A stretch of DNA of 12,233 nt from positions 1 to 12,233 of the forward strand of contig SKVI01000261.1 in the NCBI GenBank assembly GCA_007129525.1, given 5' to 3'. Origin of the DNA: Gemmatimonadota bacterium (GTDB taxonomy: Bacteria; Gemmatimonadota; Gemmatimonadetes; Longimicrobiales; Gaopeijiaceae). The notes beneath the pieces were generated by a model, which searched no databases, was not told the origin of the DNA, and worked only from the letters and a program-made list of their open reading frames with translations. Position 1 is the first letter of the stretch. Each line of letters opens with the position of its first letter. A program made the translations under genes and the position numbers. This document shows, piece after piece, positions 6,528 to 12,233 of this stretch.

Positions 6528-7639
6528 GGGATCGACTGCACCTCCACCGAGAGAATGCGCGGCAGGTGCTCGGCAATGGGCGTCCAGCTGTCGCCCTCGT
6601 CCGCCGAGGCGAAAAGCGTACCCCCGGTGGTCCCCATGTAGAGCCCGCACGGCTCCATGGCATCGATGGCCAGAGCGTCTCGCAGTACGTTCTGGAAGCA
6701 GTCTCCCTGGGGCAGACCGCGCGTGAGCGCTTCCCACTCCCCTCCCCCCGTCCGACTCCGGTGCACCTGCAGCTTGCCCTCCGGCGGGTAGTGCTCGGAG
6801 TCACTCAGGATCGGAACCACGTAGATGGTCTCCGGCTCGTGGGGATGCACCACGATGGGAAAGCCGAAGTCGGAGGGAAGGTTTCCACTCACCTCCGTCC
6901 ACATCGCGCCTGCGTTGTCCGTGCGGCACACGTCCCAGTGCTTCTGCATGAAGACCGTGTCGGGTCGCGACGGGTGCATGGCGAGCTTGTGAACACAGTG
7001 CCCCACCTCGGCCTGCGGGTCCGGAAGGAACTCCGAGCGCAGCCCTCCAGTGGCCACCTCCCACGAGGCTCCCCCATCGTCGGTGCGGAAGGCCCCAGCC
7101 GCCGAGATCGCGACATACATCCGGTCCTCGTTGGCGGGATCGATCAGAATGGTGTGGAGACACAGGCCTCCCGCCCCCGGCTGCCAGGTCCGGCCGGTGG
7201 AGTGCTGCCGGAGCGCTTCCACCTCCCTCCACGTCCGGCCCCCGTCAGCAGACCGGAAGAGAGCGGCGTCTTCCACGCCGGCGAAGACGAGGTCTGGATC
7301 GGAAGGGGAGGGCTGAAGGTGCCACACCCGCTTGAAATCCCACGGATGGGACGTGCCGTCGTACCACTGGTGCGTGCCCGGCTCACCCTTGTAGCGAAAC
7401 TCGTTGCCCACCGGCTCCCACGTCCGGCCCCCGTCGTCGGAACGCTGGATCACCTGCCCGTGCCAGTCCGTCCAGGGAGCGGCGTAGAGCCGGTCCGGGT
7501 CGGTGGCGGCCCCCTGCAGGTGCATCACCACCCAGCCGCCGAAGTGCGGGCCTTCGATCTGCCACTCGCGGCGAGCGGCATCGGAAGTGAAAATGAAAGC
7601 ACCCTTCTTGGTTCCTACCAGCAGGCGAACCTGGGACAT
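6524..7639 (-). CDS. Asp-box (BNR) beta-propeller, exo-alpha-sialidase-like protein
   Basis: The protein is 371 residues from the ATG at 7639, with GGGAGG 5 nt upstream. Six Asp-box-like repeats are spaced 49-63 residues apart: SDDGGRTW (67-74), SADGGRTW (130-137), TDDGGASW (186-193), TDNAGAMW (240-247), SRTGGGEW (295-302, degenerate) and SADEGDSW (345-352). This is the signature of sialidase/VPS10-type beta-propellers. Each repeat is preceded by a strand such as DRLYAA or DRMYVAI. There is no signal peptide, since the chain begins directly with MSQVRLLVGTKKGAF, so it should be cytoplasmic. I see no sialidase FRIP motif or arginine triad, so glycosidase activity is doubtful and a binding or scaffold role is as likely. 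It is translationally coupled to the MoaD-like gene. Confidence 0.88.
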   Translation of the reverse strand: MSQVRLLVGTKKGAFIFTSDAARREWQIEGPHFGGWVVMHLQGAATDPDRLYAAPWTDWHGQVIQRSDDGGRTWEPVGNEFRYKGEPGTHQWYDGTSHPWDFKRVWHLQPSPSDPDLVFAGVEDAALFRSADGGRTWREVEALRQHSTGRTWQPGAGGLCLHTILIDPANEDRMYVAISAAGAFRTDDGGASWEVATGGLRSEFLPDPQAEVGHCVHKLAMHPSRPDTVFMQKHWDVCRTDNAGAMWTEVSGNLPSDFGFPIVVHPHEPETIYVVPILSDSEHYPPEGKLQVHRSRTGGGEWEALTRGLPQGDCFQNVLRDALAIDAMEPCGLYMGTTGGTLFASADEGDSWTPIAEHLPRILSVEVQSIP

Positions 7640-7654
7640 ACCGGCCTCCCGACC

Positions 7655-7670
7655 TTCAGTTGAGACTGAA
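7655..7670. repeat. Inverted repeat in the propeller-gene leader
   Basis: TTCAGT and ACTGAA form perfect 6-bp arms around a TGAG centre. On the minus strand the element lies between the candidate -10 box and the propeller ATG at 7639, where a repressor operator or a small leader hairpin would act. No matching regulator gene is in the window. The symmetry is seen; the function is inferred. Confidence 0.35.
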
Positions 7671-7683
7671 CCGCAATCTGGGG

Positions 7684-7710
7684 ATTACACTTGCCGGGCC
7701 CCGAAGTCAA
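7684..7710 (-). promoter_or_regulatory. Candidate sigma70-type promoter for the propeller/MoaD unit
   Basis: Read on the minus strand, TTGACT (7710-7705) is followed after 15 bp by TGTAAT (7689-7684), or after 17 bp by TAATCC. The first -10 choice matches five of six consensus bases but has a short spacer. The element ends 44 bp upstream of the propeller ATG, a sensible distance, in one of the few AT-richer spots of the gap. Confidence 0.4.
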
Positions 7711-7966
7711 GCCAGGATCCGGATGGACCGGTCCCGTGTCCCACCATCACCTGTCCCGTATCGCGCTGTCACCTGCCCCGGGCTCCCTTCGCCCACACCC
7801 CGAGTCCGTCCGAACAGACCGAGGAACCAAGGTGACGAAGGTCCGGTATCCCACAGGACCCGGGCCGGGCGTTCCTGCGCGCAGTGCCGCTTCGTGCGCC
7901 GTGCCGCTTCCACCAACCGCGATCCAGCCCCTGAACAAGCTCTCAGCGTGAGTCCGGAGGTGAGTG

Positions 7967-9337
7967 GTGGATGAACTCATGGAGCGGGGCCTGGACCTCC
8001 TGTTCGGGCTCTCGGCAAATACCGTGTACCTCCTCATCGGCATCCTCTGCTGGGCGGAGGCGGCCTTCTTCCTGGGCTTCGTCACCCCCGGTGAGATCGC
8101 GGTGGCCACCGGCGGAATCCTGGCCTCCCGCGGTCCCGTAGCGGTGGAATGGCTCATCGTGGCGGCCACGATCGGGACAGTGGCCGGCAACACCACGGGC
8201 TACTGGCTGGGCCGCTTGTGGGGCAGCCGGCTGCTGGACTGGGGTCCTGTCCGGCGGGTCCTGGGCGGCGCCATCGACAAGTCCACGGCCTTCCTGGAGC
8301 GACGGGGCGAGTGGGCCATCGTGATGAGTCGCCTCACCACCGTCACCCGGGTCACCGTTCCGTTCATGGTAGGGGCGTCGGGGGTCCGGTACCGTCGGTT
8401 CGTGGTCTTCGATGTCCCCACCGCCGCCGCGTGGGCTACCGTCTGGGTCATGCTGGGCTTCATTCTCGGTGAATCGTGGATGGTGCTGATGGACCGGGCC
8501 GGACAAGCGGCCTTCCTGGTGTTGATCCTCCTGGTGGCGGCGCTGATCATCCGGTGGGTGGCGGTGCGGGTGGCGGCAAACCAGCGCAGGATCCGCGCGG
8601 CCGGCCGAGTGGTGCTTGCCGTCACCGGCCTCCGGGCGCTGGCTCGCCGACTCACCCCCGCCGTGCAATGGATCGGCCGCCGCTTCGACCCCCGCCTGGC
8701 CCAGGGACTGAACCTCACCCTGGGATTCGTGGTCCTCGTGGCGGCGGTGGGAAGCATCGGCCTCGTCCTGAGTCAGACCCGCGCCGTCTGGGGCCTGGCC
8801 CTCATCGACTTCCCCGTCCTGGAGTGGATGGGAGCCACCCGCACCGACGAGGCCGTCCAGATCGCCCGAACGGGTCTCCAGGCCTTCCACTGGCCCGGTT
8901 TCCTCTTCCTGGCCCTTCCCGTGGTGGCCGTCCTGGCCTGGCGGGTGGGGGGCTGGGCGGCGCTCCGGACCGCATTGGGAATGGTGGGGGCCGGGCTGGG
9001 AGCCTATGGGCTGGATCGATTCGTCCTGGAGGGCGTGGTGCCCCGGGCGGAGTTTCCCTCGGTGCCGGTCTCGGTGGCCGCCGCCCTCCTGATCCATCTC
9101 ACCGTGGCCGCCGGCCAACGGGCGGGGTGGGGTCCGGGGGTCACCGCCGCCGCGGTCATGACCTTCGTGGTCTTCACCGTAGCGCTGGGAGCGGTGGTGG
9201 CGGGATGGGCGGCACCCTCCGGCATCGCCCTCGGACTGGCCCTCGGCATGGCATGGGCCACCACGCTGGAGCTCCAGCCGATCATCTTCAAGGCTGGGGG
9301 TCCCCCCGGGTCCCCTGAGGACACGGCGTCAGCGTAG
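7967..9337 (+). CDS. DedA-type membrane protein fused to a degenerate PAP2-like domain
   Basis: The protein is 456 residues from the GTG at 7967, 6 nt after GGAGGTGA; the adjacent GTG at 7964 is equally in frame. Residues about 20-175 are a DedA (SNARE-associated/VTT) domain: FFLGFVTPGEIAVATGG (34-50), ATIGTVAGNTTGYWLG (67-82) and SRLTTVTRVTVPFMVGASG (121-139). DedA proteins move or scramble lipids such as undecaprenyl phosphate or phosphatidylethanolamine in the inner membrane. A helix at about 180-200 and a basic linker lead to a second multi-spanning part (about 247-435) placed like the PAP2 domain of DedA-PAP2 fusions. The expected PAP2 motifs KX6RP, PSGH and SRX5HX3D are not intact; PSVP stands where PSGH would be (364-367). 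It should therefore lack phosphatase activity. Confidence 0.85.
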   Translation: MDELMERGLDLLFGLSANTVYLLIGILCWAEAAFFLGFVTPGEIAVATGGILASRGPVAVEWLIVAATIGTVAGNTTGYWLGRLWGSRLLDWGPVRRVLGGAIDKSTAFLERRGEWAIVMSRLTTVTRVTVPFMVGASGVRYRRFVVFDVPTAAAWATVWVMLGFILGESWMVLMDRAGQAAFLVLILLVAALIIRWVAVRVAANQRRIRAAGRVVLAVTGLRALARRLTPAVQWIGRRFDPRLAQGLNLTLGFVVLVAAVGSIGLVLSQTRAVWGLALIDFPVLEWMGATRTDEAVQIARTGLQAFHWPGFLFLALPVVAVLAWRVGGWAALRTALGMVGAGLGAYGLDRFVLEGVVPRAEFPSVPVSVAAALLIHLTVAAGQRAGWGPGVTAAAVMTFVVFTVALGAVVAGWAAPSGIALGLALGMAWATTLELQPIIFKAGGPPGSPEDTASA

Positions 9338-9345
9338 TTCGAAGA

Positions 9346-10467
9346 TCATCCCGCCTCCGGTTTGAGAGCGGCAGGCTCCACGTCACCGGGAAAGCTGTTC
9401 CGGGTCACGTTGGCGATCTTCACCAGCAGGAGCATCACGGGCACTTCGACCAGCACCCCCACCACGGTGGCCAACGCCGCCCCGGAGTTCAGGCCGAAGA
9501 GAACGATGGCCGCCGCCACGGCGAGCTCGAAGAAGTTGCTGGCGCCGATGAGGGCCGCCGGCGCCGCCACCGAGTGCTTCACCTTCCAGAGCCGCGCCCA
9601 TCCGTAGGCGACGGCGAAGATGAAGAAGGTCTGAATGGTGAGGGGGACGGCGATGAGGCCGATGTGGAGAGGGTTGTTCAGGATCACCTCACCCTGGAAC
9701 GAGAAGAGGAGAACCAGGGTGAGGAGGAGCCCGATGATCGTCACCGGTCCCAGGCTTTTCAGGAACACACCGTCAAACCACTCGACGCCCTTCCTCCGTA
9801 TGAGTTCCCGTCGGACCACCACCCCCGCCACCAGGGGGATCACGATGTAGAGCACCACCGAGAGAAACACCGTGTCGTAGGGCACGGTGATGTCGCCCAG
9901 CCCCAGAAGAAGAAGCACGATGGGGGCAAAGGCGAAGAGCATGATCAGGTCGTTCAGCGCCACTTGGACCAGGGTGTAGGCCGCGTCCCCCCGGGTCAGG
10001 TAGCTCCAGACGAAGACCATGGCGGTGCAGGGGGCCGCCCCCAGCAGGATCGCTCCGGCCACGTATTCCCGGGCCAGACCCGCCTCGATGAAGGGTGCGA
10101 ACACCACCTGGAGGAAGAGCCAGGCGAAGAAAAACATGGTGAACGGCTTGATGAGCCAGTTGGTCACCAGGGTGATGGTGATCCCCCGGGGCTGCCTGCG
10201 CACGTCCAGAATGCTCCCGAAGTCGATCTGGACCATCATGGGAAAGATCATGGCCCAGATCAGGACCGCCACCGGTAGATTCACCTGAGCTACGGTGAAG
10301 CGGGAGAGGGTTTCGGGCACGGCCGGGAGGAACTGGCCAAGCGCAACTCCTGCCACGATGCAGAGCGCGACCCAGACCGTCAGGTAGCGGGCGAACAGTC
10401 CCAGGTCCTTCGCTTCGGTCTCCGCCGCCGCCTTCGCACGAGATCGCGCAGGTGCTTCTGTGGTCAT
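9346..10467 (-). CDS. arsB: ACR3-family arsenite efflux transporter
   Basis: The protein is 373 residues with about ten membrane segments. It exports arsenite, As(III), across the inner membrane, driven by the proton gradient. Family landmarks are NLPVAVLIWAMIFPMM (63-78), GAAPCTAMVFVWS (143-155) with the essential Cys147, VALNDLIMLFAFAPIV (169-184) and GASNFFELAVAAAI (308-321) with the conserved Glu314. It belongs to the Acr3 (BASS-related) family, not the unrelated E. coli-type ArsB. The start ATG at 10467 gives a basic cytoplasmic N-tail of about 25 residues before the first helix, but there is no purine-rich ribosome site ahead of it (only CTCCCCCC). A palindromic operator lies about 70 bp upstream. 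No arsC, arsR or arsM is visible, so the rest of the arsenic system is elsewhere. Confidence 0.95.
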   Translation of the reverse strand: MTTEAPARSRAKAAAETEAKDLGLFARYLTVWVALCIVAGVALGQFLPAVPETLSRFTVAQVNLPVAVLIWAMIFPMMVQIDFGSILDVRRQPRGITITLVTNWLIKPFTMFFFAWLFLQVVFAPFIEAGLAREYVAGAILLGAAPCTAMVFVWSYLTRGDAAYTLVQVALNDLIMLFAFAPIVLLLLGLGDITVPYDTVFLSVVLYIVIPLVAGVVVRRELIRRKGVEWFDGVFLKSLGPVTIIGLLLTLVLLFSFQGEVILNNPLHIGLIAVPLTIQTFFIFAVAYGWARLWKVKHSVAAPAALIGASNFFELAVAAAIVLFGLNSGAALATVVGVLVEVPVMLLLVKIANVTRNSFPGDVEPAALKPEAG

Positions 10468-10538
10468 GGGGGGAGCGCGTTGCCGCGTGATGGGGAGGAG
10501 GAAGAGAATGTGGAGCCGGGCGAGGTCAGCCAGGATCG

Positions 10539-10560
10539 TTTATCGTCGATAGACGATAAA
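10539..10560. promoter_or_regulatory. Perfect 9-4-9 palindrome, likely repressor operator of the arsenite exporter
   Basis: The arms TTTATCGTC (10539-10547) and GACGATAAA (10552-10560) flank a GATA centre. The element is strikingly AT-rich against its surroundings and is followed by an A-tract (10558-10564). It lies 72 bp upstream of the Acr3 ATG, the right place for a promoter-overlapping operator on the leftward transcript. ArsR/SmtB-family repressors bind such symmetric sites and release them on arsenite binding; that link is inferred from the neighbour. No regulator gene is visible in the window. Confidence 0.6.
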
Positions 10561-10613
10561 AAAAGTGCGGAGGTGCGTAAACCCCCGATCCTGGACACCG
10601 CGCCCCCCATCAT

Positions 10614-10666
10614 GGAGCAGGCCAGAGGACGCCCCGCCGGGATACCGGCGACGAGCCCTCTGCTCC
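10614..10666. repeat. Composite stem-loop between the TPR gene and the arsenite exporter
   Basis: Three nested pairings are visible: GGAGC (10614-10618) with GCTCC (10662-10666), AGAGG (10624-10628) with CCTCT (10657-10661), and an inner CGCCGG/CCGGCG around GATA (10635-10650). It lies 33 bp past the stop of the leftward TPR gene, where transcription should end. There is no T-tract on that strand, so if it is a terminator it is not a canonical intrinsic one. Confidence 0.35.
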
Positions 10667-10698
10667 TTCAACGGCCTCCTCTCTTCAGGCCGAATGCG

Positions 10699-12233
10699 TT
10701 ATCCGCCGGGCTGGCTCCCCCGCGCCTCCTGTGCTCCGGCCCGCCCGCTGTCCTCACCTACCACCGAGGCCAGCGTAGCGTAGTGCTCCCGGGCCGCCTC
10801 GTCATCTCCCGCAGCGCTGGCCGCCCGCGCGGCCCCCAGGACACTCCGGTAGCGCTTGGGCCACACATCGAGCCCGTCCTCGTACGCCGTCCGCGCTTCG
10901 GCGGGTCGGTCCAGGTCCATGAGGAGATCACCCAGGGCCTCGTAGGGCGGCAGGAGGGAGCCCGGGGTTACCGGGTGCTTCTGCACCGTCTGCTCCAGGG
11001 CGGCGGCCTCTTCGGTGAAAGCCACCGCCTCCTGGGCATTCCCGTCCGCCCAGGCGATCCGTCCGTCCAGGATCAGACGGTCCACCTCGATGTAGGTGGC
11101 GAAAGCCTGCTCGCCGGCCTCGTCCGCCCGGTCCCGGAGTTCGGCCATCCGGGCCTCCGCCTGGCGGGCCTCGTCCAGGTCACCCGTCATGACCGCTCCC
11201 ATGCCCCGGGCGAACCAGCTCAGGGCCAGAGGCCACTCGTAGCGATCCCAGTCCAGGTAGTCGGGCTGGCGGGGTTCGAGCTGGGCGGCCTCCTCCCAGT
11301 CCCGCCGCTCGATGGCGTAGCGGGCCGGCATGATGGCCAGGTGGAAGGCCGCCGCGAAGTTCTCCTGGTAGGGCTCGGTGGAGAGCGCTTCGTCCAGCAC
11401 CTCTCGGGCCCGGTCGTCCTCCCCTCGCTGCAGGAAGCCGTAGAGCTTGTAGTCCAGGCCGTGGACGTGGTGCATCGACACGTAGCCGTTGACCGGATGC
11501 TCGAGCGCCGCTTCGGCCGACCGACGGTTCCACTCGATGACCTGCGGCCAGTCGCCCAGGCGCACATAGATGTGGCTGGGCATGTGAAGGGCGTGGGGCA
11601 CCTCGGGTGCCACCTCGCCGTACCGGCCCACCACCTCCAGGTTCTCCTGGGCCCGCCCGGTGGCGTCGTCGGCGTGGATCGTGTAGTGGATGGCTCCCGG
11701 GTGGAGGGGCTCCTCCTCGTAGACGTCCTTCAGGATGTCCGCCGCCTGGGCATTGTAGGCCAGCTGGTCGTCGGCCACCTGACCGGCGGCCAGAAGCGAG
11801 AGACCGTAGAAGGCGGTGACATCGAGGTCATCAGGGTGCTCCCGGTACACGTCCTCCATGGTCTCGGCCCACCGCTCGATGCGGGGCCACCACTCGTCCG
11901 ATTCCGGGTTCTGCCAGAACGCCTCGACCGCCTCCACGAGGGCCTGCTCCCTGGCGGTTTCGGGTTCCAGCGCTCGAGCCTGCTGCACGGCGTCCCAGCC
12001 CCGCTCCCGGGTCTCCTGGTCGGGTCGACCGGGCCAGAGGGGCTGAAAGAGCGTCTTGGCGATTCCCCAGTGGGCCATGGCGCACTCGGGATGGGCGGCC
12101 GTGATCGCCTCGAAGACGCCCCGGGACTCCTCGTACATCATGTGGTGGAGGAGGGCCAGGGCCCGATCGAAGTCATCCCGCGCCTCTTCGGCACAGGCAA
12201 CCTGAAAGTCCACGGCGCCCAGCTCATCGGAGG
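10699..12233 (-). CDS. Tetratricopeptide-repeat protein (5' end beyond the window)
   Basis: The frame is open from the right edge to the stop at 10699, giving about 510 residues. A GTG at 12213 has no ribosome site, and the codons above it (SDELGAV) continue the family sequence, so the true start and probable signal peptide lie outside. The chain is almost all alpha-helical repeats: early ALALLHHMMYEESRGVFEAI and AHPECAMAHWGIAKTLFQPLW, then HPGAIHYTIHADD and the landmark PHALHMPSHIYVRLGDW, with further TPR-like pairs near the C-terminus (PPYEALGDLLMDLDRPAEAR). This matches a widespread family of long, often exported TPR proteins whose function is not established; the conserved His/Met-rich HALHMPSHI segment might bind a metal or ligand, which is speculation. 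The acidic C-terminus is disordered-looking. Confidence 0.9.
   Translation of the reverse strand, partial: SDELGAVDFQVACAEEARDDFDRALALLHHMMYEESRGVFEAITAAHPECAMAHWGIAKTLFQPLWPGRPDQETRERGWDAVQQARALEPETAREQALVEAVEAFWQNPESDEWWPRIERWAETMEDVYREHPDDLDVTAFYGLSLLAAGQVADDQLAYNAQAADILKDVYEEEPLHPGAIHYTIHADDATGRAQENLEVVGRYGEVAPEVPHALHMPSHIYVRLGDWPQVIEWNRRSAEAALEHPVNGYVSMHHVHGLDYKLYGFLQRGEDDRAREVLDEALSTEPYQENFAAAFHLAIMPARYAIERRDWEEAAQLEPRQPDYLDWDRYEWPLALSWFARGMGAVMTGDLDEARQAEARMAELRDRADEAGEQAFATYIEVDRLILDGRIAWADGNAQEAVAFTEEAAALEQTVQKHPVTPGSLLPPYEALGDLLMDLDRPAEARTAYEDGLDVWPKRYRSVLGAARAASAAGDDEAAREHYATLASVVGEDSGRAGAQEARGSQPGG

Larger units (their letters stand above)
7640..7966. promoter_or_regulatory. Divergent intergenic region, propeller/MoaD unit versus DedA gene
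   Basis: This 327-bp gap separates the leftward propeller/MoaD unit from the rightward DedA gene. It holds a candidate leftward promoter (7684-7710), an inverted repeat (7655-7670) and two near-identical 12-mers, TCACCTGYCCCG, at 7747-7758 and 7769-7780. These copies start 22 bp apart, about two helical turns. A weak rightward promoter could be TTGAGA (7660-7665) with GATTAC (7683-7688), 17 bp apart. Open frames in the gap are proline/arginine-rich and lack ribosome sites, so I call no gene here. Confidence 0.4.

Noticed and set aside
6566..7663. Long plus-strand open frame (365 residues) opposite the propeller gene
   Set aside because: No family motif and Arg/Pro/His-rich composition; the minus frame has six regularly spaced Asp-boxes and a good ribosome site.
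7660..7974. Possible small gene in the propeller/DedA gap
   Set aside because: Arg/Pro-rich translation, weak start, no ribosome site; several frames are open there simply because stops are rare at high GC.
7943..9118. Long minus-strand open frame (391 residues) opposite the DedA gene
   Set aside because: Rich in His, Gly, Asp and Gln with no hydrophobic core or motif; a typical antisense shadow of a GC-rich gene. The plus frame carries clear DedA motifs.
10565..10783. Possible small plus-strand gene next to the arsenic operator (arsR candidate)
   Set aside because: 72 residues with no helix-turn-helix or metal-binding cysteine pattern, and it overlaps the end of the TPR gene; not an ArsR.
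1..12233. tRNA, rRNA, CRISPR, insertion sequence, phage or integration site
   Set aside because: No repeat-spacer pattern, transposase or integrase motif, tRNA-like cloverleaf or conserved rRNA stretch was seen; base composition looks even across the window.

Overview
This is a GC-rich, densely packed bacterial window with at least eleven protein genes, short intergenic gaps, ATG/GTG starts and mostly good GGAGG-type ribosome sites. It contains no tRNA, rRNA, CRISPR array or insertion sequence that I can see. A lipoprotein, an outer-membrane barrel and several signal peptides point to a diderm. The mix of tetratricopeptide, DUF3179, Asp-box propeller/MoaD and Acr3 genes would fit an environmental Gemmatimonadota-like lineage. 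That assignment is a guess from gene content and was not tested.

Left part (1-3609): two paralogous exported DUF3179 proteins are transcribed divergently from a 254-bp gap. The leftward one (276-1358) is followed after 18 bp by the start of a membrane protein cut by the window edge. The rightward one (1613-2722) is a lipoprotein whose stop overlaps the start of a predicted outer-membrane beta-barrel gene (2719-3609). Together they look like an envelope module of unknown function.

Middle part (3611-6158): a leftward pair encodes an alpha/beta hydrolase of the type often fused to OsmC (here without OsmC) and a DsrE-like protein with a CxxC motif. A 359-bp gap separates it from rightward DoxX-like and gamma-glutamylcyclotransferase-like genes. 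All four families can be linked, loosely, to thiol, sulfur or redox chemistry.

Next (6225-7639) is a leftward, translationally coupled pair: a cytoplasmic-looking Asp-box beta-propeller and a MoaD/ThiS-like ubiquitin-fold protein ending in Gly-Gly. I find this the most intriguing pair, because the propeller could be a partner or target of the small protein. A 327-bp gap with a candidate promoter and inverted repeat leads to a rightward DedA protein (7967-9337) whose C-terminal half resembles a PAP2 phosphatase domain that has lost its catalytic residues.

Right part: a leftward Acr3-type arsenite exporter (9346-10467) lies behind a perfect 9-4-9 palindrome that looks like a repressor operator. 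It is followed by a large leftward tetratricopeptide-repeat protein whose start lies beyond the right edge.
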